From Rhodovulum sulfidophilum (GTDB taxonomy: Bacteria; Pseudomonadota; Alphaproteobacteria; Rhodobacterales; Rhodobacteraceae), in assembly GCA_003241785.1 (NCBI GenBank), contig QFPW01000010.1, forward strand, positions 62,001-126,000: a stretch of 64,000 bases of DNA, in the 5' to 3' direction. The notes under the pieces were generated by a model. It was not told the DNA's origin and ran no database searches. It saw only the letters and a list, made by a program, of their open reading frames with translations. Both the position numbers and the translations under genes were made by a program. Below are positions 35,102-43,622 of this stretch, in pieces. Position 1 is the first letter of the stretch. Each line of letters begins with the position of its first letter.

Positions 35102-35460
35102 TAGCCGGCGATCAGCGCCGCCGGGAGCGCCTGCGGCGCCGCGCCTTCCAGCTCCGCCGCCATGTCCGGGGTCGCGCCCGACCCGGTCACGACGCCGGCG
35201 AGGATGCCCGGGCCGAGGATGACGGCGAAGGCGCAGGCCACCGCGACGGCCGAGGCCATCAGCGACTGCCGCACGATGCCCATGAAGAGGCCGGTGGCGA
35301 AGAAGGCGAGCGCCAGGGCGAGACCGAGCGAGCCCTCGAGCCAGTCGGTCATCATATCGACCGCGGCGTCGAATTCGGTCGAGGCCGCGCCCGCGTAGGC
35401 GACGCCCGCGAGCGCGGCGAGACCGGCCACGGCGGCGCCGGTCCGGAGGAGGTTGTTCAT
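35101..35460 (-). CDS. traA: TraA-like pilin precursor
   Basis: A 119-residue protein: signal peptide (MNNLLRTGAA to GVAYAGAA), then two long hydrophobic segments (GLALALAFFATGLFMGIV and ASAVAVACAFAVILGPGILAG), as in VirB2/TraA/TrhA pilins. AAAGGGA precedes ATG 35460. It is the pilus subunit made by this T4SS. The gene is flanked on both sides by RNA hairpins, unlike the rest of the operon. Confidence 0.8.
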   Translation of the reverse strand: MNNLLRTGAAVAGLAALAGVAYAGAASTEFDAAVDMMTDWLEGSLGLALALAFFATGLFMGIVRQSLMASAVAVACAFAVILGPGILAGVVTGSGATPDMAAELEGAAPQALPAALIAG

Positions 35461-35485
35461 CAGTGTCCCTTTCGGTTCGAGGTAT

Positions 35486-35525
35486 GCCCCTTCGGGGCGG
35501 TGTCCGACGCCGGACCACTCCGGCG
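35486..35525 (-). promoter_or_regulatory. hairpins in the pilin leader
   Basis: GCCCC/GGGGC (35486-35498) and CGCCGGA/TCCGGCG with a 4-nt loop (35508-35525) lie in the 131-bp gap between traV and the pilin gene. Together with the two hairpins after the gene they bracket the pilin message. Confidence 0.45.
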
Positions 35526-35591
35526 CCGTTTCGGATCCAGCGGCTCGGACCGCCGGAAAGCTCGTGTGGAAGGCGGGGCGCGGCGCGCGCA

Positions 35592-35990
35592 TCACCGGGC
35601 CGTCCAGTAGAAGTCGGTCTGCGACACGTTCCAGGCGCGGTCCTGCATCTCGACGAAGGTGTAGCCGGAGACATGCAGCGCGCCGAGTTCATCGACGTAG
35701 GGAGCGGTCCAGATCCGCATCGCCTGGCCGTTCGCGAGCGAGACCGCGTCGGTGCGCGGCGGCTGAGCGCCCGGCTGCCCGGCGATCGGGCCGAGCGGGA
35801 TCGGACCCGCGCCGCCGCCGCCGCTCGAGCCTGGACCGGCGGCGCCGTTGGAGGCGTAGTAGGCCTCGCGCACCGACATGCAAGCCTCCGGCTGGGCCTG
35901 GCAGAGCGTTTCGTTCTCGCCAATGCCGGAGCAGCCGGCGACGAGCGCGAGCCCGACCAGACTGAGCCCGGATCGGATCGGATCAGCCAT
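35592..35990 (-). CDS. traV: TraV, outer-membrane lipoprotein of T4SS
   Basis: A 132-residue lipoprotein: lipobox LVAGCSG (Cys about 20), a Cys pair with SVREAYYASNG as in TraV, a Gly-rich linker, and a C-terminal domain RIWTAPYVDELGALH. TraV anchors TraK and TraB in the outer-membrane core complex. GGGAGGA precedes ATG 35990. The reading frame overlaps the end of traB by eight bases. Confidence 0.85.
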   Translation of the reverse strand: MADPIRSGLSLVGLALVAGCSGIGENETLCQAQPEACMSVREAYYASNGAAGPGSSGGGGAGPIPLGPIAGQPGAQPPRTDAVSLANGQAMRIWTAPYVDELGALHVSGYTFVEMQDRAWNVSQTDFYWTAR

Positions 35991-37344
35991 CGCGGCGTCC
36001 TCCCTCGGTCTCTTCCTCGAAGCTCACCTCGAGCGTCTCGGTCAGCACGACATCGACCCAACGGCCGTTCGCCACCTCGATCACCGGATGCGCCTGCTCG
36101 GCGAGGTCGATGTAGTACTCCGCGATCTTGTCGAACGCGCTCGAGCTGGCGCCGAGCGCGCCCCCGGACAGGACGGTCCCGACCGAGGCGGAGTCGCCGA
36201 TCGCGGAATTGCCGATCGCCTGGGTGATCCCCTGGGCGAAGCCGGCCTTCGCGGCGTTGGCGATCGCCTGCCCCGAGCGCGACACGAGATTGCCGTGGAT
36301 CCCGAGCTTGCCGTCCTCGCCCGCCGCGTAGAACTTCGCGGCGCCGTCGAAGATCGATCCATCCCACAGGGTGCAGCTCGCGGTCTCGCCCCGAATGATG
36401 ACGCGCTCGGAGGCGAGATCGCCATAGGCGCCACCGAGCAGGAAGCAGTCCACGACATCGGCGTAGGCGTTGTTGGGCATGATCGCCTCGCGCTTGATCC
36501 GCATCAGGACCGGCATCGGCTGGCCCGAAGCCTGCACCCCGGTCGGGGCATCGACGCCGGTCAACAGAAAGGTCGTGATGATCGACCCGGGCGGAATGCG
36601 CAGCGGGGGGATCTTCGGCTCCGCCGCCTTCTTCTCGGCCGGATCCGGCTCGGGCGCCGCGTAGACGCGGATCTGTCCGGCCGCATCGGCCTCGCCCCGC
36701 CCGCCGCGCCCCTCCGCCTGGCGCTGACCCGGCACGCTCGGCGCCGGCTGGTAAAGCAATGCGGGGTTCTGGTCGCGCTCGCGGGCGGTCGGCTGCGCGG
36801 GCGCCGGCGCGGCGGGCGCGGCGGGCGGCGCGATCACCCCCCTGCCCGGCCGCGTGGCCTCGGCTCCCTCCGTTTCGCCATCCTCGCTTCGCGGCGCCGG
36901 AGCTGCCGGAAGAACCGGCCCGGTCGCCACGGCGCCGCCCGTCTGGCGCTCGTCCTGGAGCCCCCGCAGCGCTTCCTCGAGCGCCGCCATCCGGCCCGAC
37001 ATTCCCGTGGGATCTCCGGTCAGCGGCGCCTGGCCCTGCATCTGGGCGACCTGGTCGGTCAGCGCGCTCAGCGTGGCTGTGATGCCCTCCATCGTGTCGG
37101 AGACCGAGCGGCCGTTCTGGCTCAGCGAGGCCCTGAGCTCATCGACCTGCCGGGCCAGCGCGTCGAGCGACACGCTGCGCGTATCCACGCCTCCGGTAAA
37201 GCTCTCGGAGATCGGGTTGAGCACCTCCGGGGGCTTCGCGCTCTTGCGCGCGCTCGCGATCGCCCAGAACAGGCCGAGGCCGAGCGCGGCGCAGACCGCG
37301 TAGACGGCGTATTTCTTGTGCTGGTTCGAGATACTGAAACTCAT
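35983..37344 (-). CDS. traB: TraB (VirB10-like) envelope-spanning protein
   Basis: A 453-residue protein: N-terminal cytoplasmic tail, one membrane segment (YAVYAVCAALGLGLFWAI), a coiled coil (about 60-105), a Pro-rich linker, and a VirB10-like C-terminal beta-barrel domain (PPGSIITTFLLTGVDAP, SERVIIRGETASCTLW). It spans inner and outer membranes and links TraV/TraK to the ATPases. Start overlaps the traK stop (ATGA). Confidence 0.92.
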   Translation of the reverse strand: MSFSISNQHKKYAVYAVCAALGLGLFWAIASARKSAKPPEVLNPISESFTGGVDTRSVSLDALARQVDELRASLSQNGRSVSDTMEGITATLSALTDQVAQMQGQAPLTGDPTGMSGRMAALEEALRGLQDERQTGGAVATGPVLPAAPAPRSEDGETEGAEATRPGRGVIAPPAAPAAPAPAQPTARERDQNPALLYQPAPSVPGQRQAEGRGGRGEADAAGQIRVYAAPEPDPAEKKAAEPKIPPLRIPPGSIITTFLLTGVDAPTGVQASGQPMPVLMRIKREAIMPNNAYADVVDCFLLGGAYGDLASERVIIRGETASCTLWDGSIFDGAAKFYAAGEDGKLGIHGNLVSRSGQAIANAAKAGFAQGITQAIGNSAIGDSASVGTVLSGGALGASSSAFDKIAEYYIDLAEQAHPVIEVANGRWVDVVLTETLEVSFEEETEGGRRDG

Positions 37345-38540
37345 CGCTGGACGAGCCTCTGGCGTTCGGGGCCACGCCGCTCGATCACATCGCGGCGCAG
37401 CAGGATCATGAACTCGGTCGGCTGGCCCTGCGAGATCACGGGCCGGGTCGAGAAGGCGACCGCCGCGGTCGCGGGATGCGCCGCGCACCACACCTCCTGG
37501 AGCTCGACGCGGCTCGCCGAGCTCGCCCGGCCGATCAGCAGGATATAGTCGGGATCCCAGTACATCTGCCCCTCCGCGAAGGAGAAGGTTACGCCGGCGT
37601 TGGTCCGGCAGTAGTCGGCGACCCGGTACCTGGCGATCGAGCCTTGCTGAAAGCCCCTCGGCACCTGGCCGAGCCCGAAGAGCTTCATCGCCGTGGCGAC
37701 CCGCTCGACGTGCGGCTGCGCGCTTCCGAAGCGCACGCCGGGGCGCGCCGTTTTCGCCGGGGTCGGCGCGGCCTGCGCCGCCACGAGCGGGGTCGCCGCC
37801 GCCCGGTTCGCGTCGATCCGGCTCTGGATGTTCGGGGGGACGGTGAGCCGGACCTGGCGCGGCGCGATCTGGCGCGGGATCAGGCTGACCACGATGGCGG
37901 GTTCGGGCACCCCCTTCTCATGCACGAAGAGGGTCACCGGCTCGGTCGCGTCGACATAGAGATAGTTTTGCTCGAACTGAACGTTGAAGACTCCCTCCGG
38001 CGCGCTCGTGCGCACGGCCGGATTCTGAAACGGCGTCTCGAAACTGTTGAGATGCCCGACCGCCACCGGAATGAGCTCGGTCCGCCCCGGAAAGATCATG
38101 ATGTTATTCGGAAGGCGCGTGCTCTCGCCCGCCCCCGCCCCAGTCGGCGCCGGAGCAACCGGGCCGCTCGAGGCGACGTTCGTTTCGGTCACAACGAACT
38201 CGATCCCGTTGGCGTCTCCGCCCGGACCGACCGGGTCGGTTTCCCCTGCCACGCCGCCATCCGTCTTCTGCGACGCCCGCGGGTCCGTCAGGAAACTGAC
38301 CTGCTGCCCGCCCGGCTGGCGGGTATAGACCTGCACGTAGTCCGCCTCGGAACCGGGAAATGGCACCCGCTTGCAGGCGGAAAATTCGAAGCCGACATCC
38401 CAGGGCTCGCAGCCGCCATCGGCGATTGGCTGGAACCCGCGATCCTCGTAGCTGTCACCGCGCGTGCGCTCCTGCGCCGCGGCGACGCCGGCGTTCGTCA
38501 GCAGCGCGAGCAGGCTCGCGGAAAGCAGCAGCCGCGTCAT
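37341..38540 (-). CDS. traK: TraK (VirB9/secretin-like) protein
   Basis: A 399-residue periplasmic protein with a signal peptide (ending AAAQ), longer than F TraK (242). A Pro/Gly-rich N-terminal extension is followed by a TraK domain: PNNIMIFPGRTELIPVAVGHLN, NVQFEQNYLYVDATEPVTLFV and an extra C-terminal part VADYCRTNAGVTFSFAEGQMY. Forms the outer-membrane core with TraV and TraB. ATGA overlaps on both sides show tight coupling. Confidence 0.85.
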   Translation of the reverse strand: MTRLLLSASLLALLTNAGVAAAQERTRGDSYEDRGFQPIADGGCEPWDVGFEFSACKRVPFPGSEADYVQVYTRQPGGQQVSFLTDPRASQKTDGGVAGETDPVGPGGDANGIEFVVTETNVASSGPVAPAPTGAGAGESTRLPNNIMIFPGRTELIPVAVGHLNSFETPFQNPAVRTSAPEGVFNVQFEQNYLYVDATEPVTLFVHEKGVPEPAIVVSLIPRQIAPRQVRLTVPPNIQSRIDANRAAATPLVAAQAAPTPAKTARPGVRFGSAQPHVERVATAMKLFGLGQVPRGFQQGSIARYRVADYCRTNAGVTFSFAEGQMYWDPDYILLIGRASSASRVELQEVWCAAHPATAAVAFSTRPVISQGQPTEFMILLRRDVIERRGPERQRLVQR

Positions 38541-39184
38541 GACTTGCGCGCCTCCGCCTCGCGCTCCGCGTCGAGCCGCTGCTCCTCGATCTGGCGCAGC
38601 CGGTCCTGACGGATGTCATTGGTCAAAGGCGCGCCGTCGTAGACGCGGAACTCGTCGAGGAAGATCCGGTTGCGCACTGTCCGAAACCCCATCTCGTAGG
38701 TGATCTGCTTGGCACCGATCGCCTTGCCCGCCGGACCGCCGAGCGTCTGGCGCCCCGAGACGAAATAGAGATCGAGGTTCGGGTCATAGGTGATGGTGCG
38801 CGGGCTGAACTGGATCACCGCCTTGTCGCGGGAGATGTTCTCCATCTCGGCCGAGATTTTCGCCTCGATCTCGCTGTAGAGCCGGGTGCTCGCGATGCGC
38901 TGCAATTCGCCGCGCACGAATTCGACGTTGGAGGGATCGAGATTGCCGAGCAGCATCGCGTTCGACCAGGCCCAGGACCGATAGTATTCCTGGTTCGCCT
39001 TGCCCTCGACGAAACGGATCTCGTCGTAGGTGTAGGGGGGAACGAGGACGACGGTCTCGGGCTGCATGATCAGCGCGAAGCCGAGCCCCATGTTCAAAAG
39101 CAGCGACCCGGCGATGCCGAAGCGCAGAAAGCGCGCGTCCGCCTGCTGATCGCGGAACGTCTTGATCGCATCCGCCACCTTCAC
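38537..39184 (-). CDS. traE: TraE (VirB5/6-type scaffold) T4SS protein
   Basis: A 215-residue protein with one N-terminal membrane segment (FGIAGSLLLNMGLGFALIM) and a periplasmic domain; VLVPPYTYDEIRFVEGKANQEYYRSWAW and FRTVRNRIFLDEFRVYD match TraE of F-type systems (188 residues in F), quoted in fragments. Takes part in pilus assembly at the inner membrane. Start overlaps the traL stop by four bases. Confidence 0.9.
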   Translation of the reverse strand: MKVADAIKTFRDQQADARFLRFGIAGSLLLNMGLGFALIMQPETVVLVPPYTYDEIRFVEGKANQEYYRSWAWSNAMLLGNLDPSNVEFVRGELQRIASTRLYSEIEAKISAEMENISRDKAVIQFSPRTITYDPNLDLYFVSGRQTLGGPAGKAIGAKQITYEMGFRTVRNRIFLDEFRVYDGAPLTNDIRQDRLRQIEEQRLDAEREAEARKS

Positions 39185-39459
39185 GGCCGGTACTCCCGGT
39201 CGAGGCCATGCGGATACTTCTGCGAGACGATCGGCACGCCCATGAAATACAGGCGATGCCGGATGAAGCCGTTCGGCTTCGTTTGTGAGAACCGGGTCAG
39301 GAAACCGCCGAGGAAATATCCCGCGGCGAGCCCGACGAAGATCCAGCCGGTGATGAGCCCCAGAAAGAGACCCGCCATCGTGACGATGAACTGGGTCCCG
39401 TCGAAGATCATCACCAGGGGTGGCGCATCAAGTGTCTGCGGTATTTCGACTTCTCGCAA
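39181..39459 (-). CDS. traL: TraL, small T4SS inner membrane protein
   Basis: A 92-residue protein (F TraL: 91) from TTG 39459, which has a strong GGGGGGAGAA before it; an ATG at 39486 without Shine-Dalgarno would add nine residues. Features: IPQTLDAPP, membrane segments (IVTMAGLFLGLITGWIFVG, LAAGYFLGGF) and the C-terminal RHRLYFMGV typical of TraL. The start overlaps the end of the preceding gene by 32 bases. Confidence 0.88.
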   Translation of the reverse strand: MREVEIPQTLDAPPLVMIFDGTQFIVTMAGLFLGLITGWIFVGLAAGYFLGGFLTRFSQTKPNGFIRHRLYFMGVPIVSQKYPHGLDREYRP

Positions 39460-39883
39460 TGTCTGGTTTCTCCCCCCGCAGGGCATCGAGGATCAAGACC
39501 CGCACCTTCTCGGCGGTGCCGAAGGATTTATCCTCGAGCTGGAATTCCTGGATGAACATTTCGACCGGCTCTTCGACGTTCGACGCGCGCAGCCAAAGCA
39601 CAAGGTTGTAAGTCTTTTCCAGAAAGATGGTCTGGACCGCCGAAAGCACGAAGTCGAGCCGATGATAGACCTTCGGCCCCGGCGCCCGGCTGCGCTCGCC
39701 ACCGCAGACGATCCCGATCGCCCGCCAGGACGGATCGCCGACAAAAAGCGCGCGAAGTCCCACTACGTAGCCGATGGCGCCGGATTCCTCCGGGGCCGCG
39801 ATCTGGATCGCATTGATCTGAACCATAAGCAGTTCGGAGTCCTCATAGAGGCCCCTCATCTCGGTGATGGTGATCTGGCGCAT
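39428..39883 (-). CDS. hypothetical protein at the head of the tra operon
   Basis: A 151-residue cytoplasmic-looking protein with AGGAAAGG before ATG 39883. Contains ITEMRGLYEDSELLMVQINAIQIAA and VYHRLDFVLSAVQTIFLEKTYNL; no signal or membrane segment, and no T4SS family recognised. It is the first gene of the coupled set traL-traE-traK-traB, so it may affect pilus biogenesis or its regulation. Confidence 0.6.
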   Translation of the reverse strand: MRQITITEMRGLYEDSELLMVQINAIQIAAPEESGAIGYVVGLRALFVGDPSWRAIGIVCGGERSRAPGPKVYHRLDFVLSAVQTIFLEKTYNLVLWLRASNVEEPVEMFIQEFQLEDKSFGTAEKVRVLILDALRGEKPDIARSRNTADT

Positions 39884-40051
39884 CTTGGCCTTTCCTGCGC
39901 GAAGAGTACGAATGTCGTCCGTTATGCTCGAAGAGGTCCGTCCTGGCAACAAAGACACGCTCCGACTGGTCCGACACGCATTTGTCTTCGCGATAGAAGC
40001 TATGCCAGCCTCACTGGCCTTGGCAATCCACAAACGTCGCATATGTCCCGT

Positions 40052-40708
40052 TTATGCGATCTTTGGAAGAAATAGCAAAAATATCGTCAATGTCAGGGAC
40101 AGGACGGCGACTGTCGCAAGCGTCACTACCGGATAGATTGCAACGGGTAGAAGGATTACGATCACCGACGCGGGCAGCAGGACCGCGAAAACGCCTCTGC
40201 TCCAGATGCTGACCAGGATGGCCGCGTCGCCAAAGGCATACCGCCGCCGCCGCCGCCGGGTGAGCGCGTCGGAGGCGATCACCAGCGCCACGATCAACCC
40301 GGCCGTCAACTGCGTGCCGACGCCGCTCAGCCGATAGGCCATCAGCAGCAGGTAGTCGAAGACATTGTCCAGAAGAGGACCGAACCGCGCCGCCGTCCAA
40401 ATCTCACGCGTCGCATCCGTATCCGGACGGCTCAGGAAGTAATCATAGACCCCGCGCTCGATCCCGGTCCTCACCAGCGCCGTGTCGTAAAACCAGTCGC
40501 CGCGCCGCTTGATGCTCTCCGACAGATGCGGCCCAAAGAATCGCGCCATCCATTCCAGCTCCTCATTGAGCTCGCCGCGAAACGGCGCGTCACGTAAGCC
40601 TGGGTAGACGACGGCGAGGACCACGAAGTTGACGAGCAGGATCAGTGCCAGGAAGAAGACGACCTTGACCAGGCTCAGGTCGTCATACGGCGAGCGATAG
40701 TCTTCCAT
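40052..40708 (-). CDS. DUF4400 family ICE membrane protein
   Basis: A 218-residue protein with about four membrane segments (VVFFLALILLVNFVVLAVVY, TAGLIVALVIASDAL, VFAVLLPASVIVILLPVAIY, LTLTIFLLFLPKIA). The spacing and the central soluble domain with LLDNVFDYLLLMAYRLSG match DUF4400, found in ICE and IncA/C conjugation modules. ATG 40708 with CGGAGAG is chosen over a TTG at 40738. The start overlaps the end of the HTH gene. Confidence 0.75.
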   Translation of the reverse strand: MEDYRSPYDDLSLVKVVFFLALILLVNFVVLAVVYPGLRDAPFRGELNEELEWMARFFGPHLSESIKRRGDWFYDTALVRTGIERGVYDYFLSRPDTDATREIWTAARFGPLLDNVFDYLLLMAYRLSGVGTQLTAGLIVALVIASDALTRRRRRRYAFGDAAILVSIWSRGVFAVLLPASVIVILLPVAIYPVVTLATVAVLSLTLTIFLLFLPKIA

Positions 40709-41234
40709 CGCACTCTCCGGCGGGCTGGTCCTGGTCAAAGTCGGGAGGGATCCTGAGACTCAGCGAAATCAACGGATCGTAGCCGAGATCCCGTAGATTG
40801 ATCAGGAGTTGGGCGATGATCCGGAGATGCGGGTAGACACGCCCCTCCGGCAGCGCCACCGCCCGCCGGAGACCGTCCTTCGACATCCGGAGCCGGGCGG
40901 CGACCACCGCCTCGTGGCCTTCGGGAAAGAGAAAGGCGAAGGCCCGCGCGACGTCGGTCTCCCCGGTCACCCCGGCCGCGACGAGACGCTCGCTGGGAAA
41001 CGGCTGATCGAGCAGAGCGCGCGGCCGCTGTCCTTCCTCGCGTAGCGCCCAGAGCAGCGCGCAGACGCACTCGACCAGGCCATTGCCACGTCGATGCGGA
41101 TCACAAAGCGCGCGTGAGAGGCTCGAGCGGTGACATCCGACGTGGGCGGCGTAGACGGTGAGCCCGCCAACGGATCGGTCATTCAGAAGGTCACCCAGGG
41201 CCTTCCCCAGCGTCGATCGTCGTCTCCGGGACAC
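40683..41234 (-). CDS. putative HTH regulator upstream of the tra genes
   Basis: A 183-residue basic protein starting at GTG 41234 with GCGAGGAAG before it. LTVYAAHVGCHRSSLSRALCD could be a helix-turn-helix; the rest is helical with RRAVALPEGRVYPHLRIIAQLLINL. No family firmly recognised. It leads the DUF4400 gene and the pilus genes, so it may be their local regulator. Confidence 0.5.
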   Translation of the reverse strand: MSRRRRSTLGKALGDLLNDRSVGGLTVYAAHVGCHRSSLSRALCDPHRRGNGLVECVCALLWALREEGQRPRALLDQPFPSERLVAAGVTGETDVARAFAFLFPEGHEAVVAARLRMSKDGLRRAVALPEGRVYPHLRIIAQLLINLRDLGYDPLISLSLRIPPDFDQDQPAGECDGRLSLAV

Positions 41235-41284
41235 TGCTCACTTCCTCGCACTGATTTGGAGTATTCGCTGCGATCTTGCAATCA

Positions 41285-41319
41285 CTCGCATTGAAACACA
41301 ACATTGACGTGAATGCGAG
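41285..41319. promoter_or_regulatory. inverted repeat upstream of the HTH gene
   Basis: CTCGCATT (41285-41292) and AATGCGAG (41312-41319) form an 8-bp inverted repeat with a 19-bp spacer, 51 bp before the GTG start of the putative HTH gene. A dimeric regulator could bind here. Confidence 0.4.
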
Positions 41320-41546
41320 CAGTCTCGGCATCGCGCGCGCGACCGGCCAACCGTGCGTATTATCCGCGCGACCATCGCGTATGATCGGTATGAGTAGCGG
41401 CCCTGACAGGAGGTCGTGAGAATGCTACGATCGAAACCAGCCGCTCCCAATCTTACCCTCAGGACCGCGAGATTGTGAGGTCCCCGGCCGGTGGGCGCAC
41501 CGCCACCGGGGGCCGATCGGCCCGCTGGCCCGAGCGCCCCGCGCCG

Positions 41547-41738
41547 CTATTCCGCCGCGCACCGCGACGCCCCGACGGCGGGGTCCGCGCCATCGGCCGC
41601 GACCAGAACGGCGACGAGGGGCGGGCAGACGCTGTTGCCGCGGGCGCGGCCCTGCTGCTCTAGGGTCAGCCGGACGCGCGAGCCGTCTTTGGCGGCCGTG
41701 CCGTGGCACCGTGAGGAATTCGCTTGCCGGGGCCACGG
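41547..41738 (-). pseudogene. relic of a DNA cytosine-type methyltransferase (C-terminus)
   Basis: Directly after the traD stop, one minus frame reads GTAAKDGSRVRLTLEQQGRARGNSVCPPLVAVLV before TAG at 41547 (quoted here only as motif: RVRLT and GNSVCPPL). GNSVCPPL...LV is the hallmark end of C5-cytosine/phage methylases. No start or catalytic PC motif is present. It is a truncated remnant, perhaps of a gene once used for host-restriction evasion. Confidence 0.5.
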
Positions 41739-43622
41739 CTAGCCGAGCACGATCTCCTCCTGGTCCATTCCCGAGAGCCGCAGCGACGCGGCGCGATTGT
41801 CATCACCGTCCGGAGCGGAAAGAATGGGGAGCTTGCCCTTCAGGATCCGCCCGCGCGGCGTGCGCGCGAAATACTCGAGATCCGAGAGATCGCCGAAGGT
41901 CTGCGGCGCGATCATCGGAACCTTCTCCTCCATTAGCCGCTCGCCGTGCGAGACGCCGAACGCGGCCGAAGCCGCGCGCTCATTAAGGGAGGTCGAGGCG
42001 GTCTTCATGACATAGCTGACCGGGATCTCCGGCAGTAGCGTCGCCAGCGACTCCTGGGTCTCCGGGTTGATGGTGCGCAGCATGATCACCGAGTTCATGT
42101 TGCCGACCATCATCTGGGCGATCGCCTCCGAACCAGACCGCGCCGCGAAATCCGAAAGCGTCTGCGTCGCGACGAAGAGCCGGAACCGCGCGCCCCGCCC
42201 CTTGTTCAGGAGCTGGATCAGCTTGTCGGTAACGACCTCGCTCGCCTCGTCGACGAAGATGTTCACGAAGCCGGAGGCCTCCCCGAAGTTGTACTGCATG
42301 CCCGCGAGCGCGGTCAGATCGGAAAGCACGAGCTGGCCGACACGCGAGCCGACGATCCCGTCCGAAAGCGTGTCGAGCCCGATATAGAGACCGCGCCGCC
42401 CGCGCACCACGTTCGCCACGTTGACGACCTCGCCCGAGGCCGGCATCCGCCCCGCCTGTGGCGCTGGACTGAGCAACTCCTTCAACGGGCCCGAGCAGAG
42501 CTGGCCGATCACCGGAATGAGGCTCGCCACCATCTTCGAGAAATGTGCCGAGTCATGTTCGAACAGCCCGATCAGCCCGTCGAGATCATAGTCGCGCAGC
42601 GGAGGCTTCTCGGTAACCGCCGAATGGTAGTAGGCGACCGCCTGGGCGGTGCGCTTGTCGTAGGAGCCTCCCGCGCTCTCGTCGCTCGCGAGATTGCCAG
42701 GAAGCGTCAGGCCTTGGCGCTCCGACCAGCGCCGTATCGCCCGAAGCAGGATCCGCGCCGAGCCTTGCGTCAGCGGCTCCTGGATATCGAGGATCGTCGG
42801 CGGCTCGCCGCCCGCGATGATCCCGTAGAAAATCGACATCAGCGCGCTCTGGCTGTAGCTTTGGAAGACGTTGTCCTTGCCATCGGTCGGGATGATCGCC
42901 GCGATCCGCGACGCGAGCTCGGATTCCCGCTGGTAGTTGGCCAGCGGATCAAGCGCGCAACTCTCCTTGACGAAGGCCGGATGGAAAAAAGAGAAATCTC
43001 CGCCGCGTCCTGCGCGCTGATAGGCCGCCTCGCAGTTGCGCATCAGCTCCTGATCGCCCTTCGGATCGATGATGATCGTCGCCTCGCCGCGCAGCACCGA
43101 TTGCGTCACCAGGAGATCGAACAGGCGCGTCTTGCCCGCGCCGGTCGTGCCCACGATCAGCACATGCCCCTTGCTCTCGTCGTCGAGCAGATAGATCGCG
43201 CGCTCCTTCTCCGCGCCCAGGCCGTGCAGGAAGGTCGCGCCCTGCCCGCGCCCGCGCACGGAATCGAAGGTCTCGTGGCTCCGATATAGATCGGCCACGC
43301 GCTGCGCGAGCTGCGCGCTCCAATCGAAGCCCGTCCCGAGGAACATGCGATCCGGAAGCATCTTCGCGGAGAGTTCCGGCAGATCCATGAACAGCACCTC
43401 CTGCCCGTGAATCCTCCGGTCGCGTGAGACATTCCCCCGCGCCTGCGCGAGATAGTAGAGCCCGACGGCCAGCATCGGCCCGGCCACCACCATGCTCGCC
43501 TCGAGCCGCAGGCCGAGCGTCACATGCTGGACGAGGAAGACCATCACCGCCCCGCTCAGCCAGATAAAGGCGAGCTTGCCCTCGAAGTTCGGGCGGAAGT
43601 CGGACCGATACTCGATCTTCAT
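41739..43622 (-). CDS. traD: TraD, T4SS coupling protein (SXT-type)
   Basis: A 627-residue protein with two N-terminal membrane segments (IWLSGAVMVFLVQHVTL, SMVVAGPMLAVGLYYL), Walker A GTTGAGKT at 158-165, Walker B VNIFVDEASEV near 455 and VATQTLSDFAAR. It belongs to the TraD of the MobH/SXT kind and would pump the relaxase-DNA complex into the T4SS. Start overlaps the relaxase stop (ATGA). Confidence 0.93.
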   Translation of the reverse strand: MKIEYRSDFRPNFEGKLAFIWLSGAVMVFLVQHVTLGLRLEASMVVAGPMLAVGLYYLAQARGNVSRDRRIHGQEVLFMDLPELSAKMLPDRMFLGTGFDWSAQLAQRVADLYRSHETFDSVRGRGQGATFLHGLGAEKERAIYLLDDESKGHVLIVGTTGAGKTRLFDLLVTQSVLRGEATIIIDPKGDQELMRNCEAAYQRAGRGGDFSFFHPAFVKESCALDPLANYQRESELASRIAAIIPTDGKDNVFQSYSQSALMSIFYGIIAGGEPPTILDIQEPLTQGSARILLRAIRRWSERQGLTLPGNLASDESAGGSYDKRTAQAVAYYHSAVTEKPPLRDYDLDGLIGLFEHDSAHFSKMVASLIPVIGQLCSGPLKELLSPAPQAGRMPASGEVVNVANVVRGRRGLYIGLDTLSDGIVGSRVGQLVLSDLTALAGMQYNFGEASGFVNIFVDEASEVVTDKLIQLLNKGRGARFRLFVATQTLSDFAARSGSEAIAQMMVGNMNSVIMLRTINPETQESLATLLPEIPVSYVMKTASTSLNERAASAAFGVSHGERLMEEKVPMIAPQTFGDLSDLEYFARTPRGRILKGKLPILSAPDGDDNRAASLRLSGMDQEEIVLG

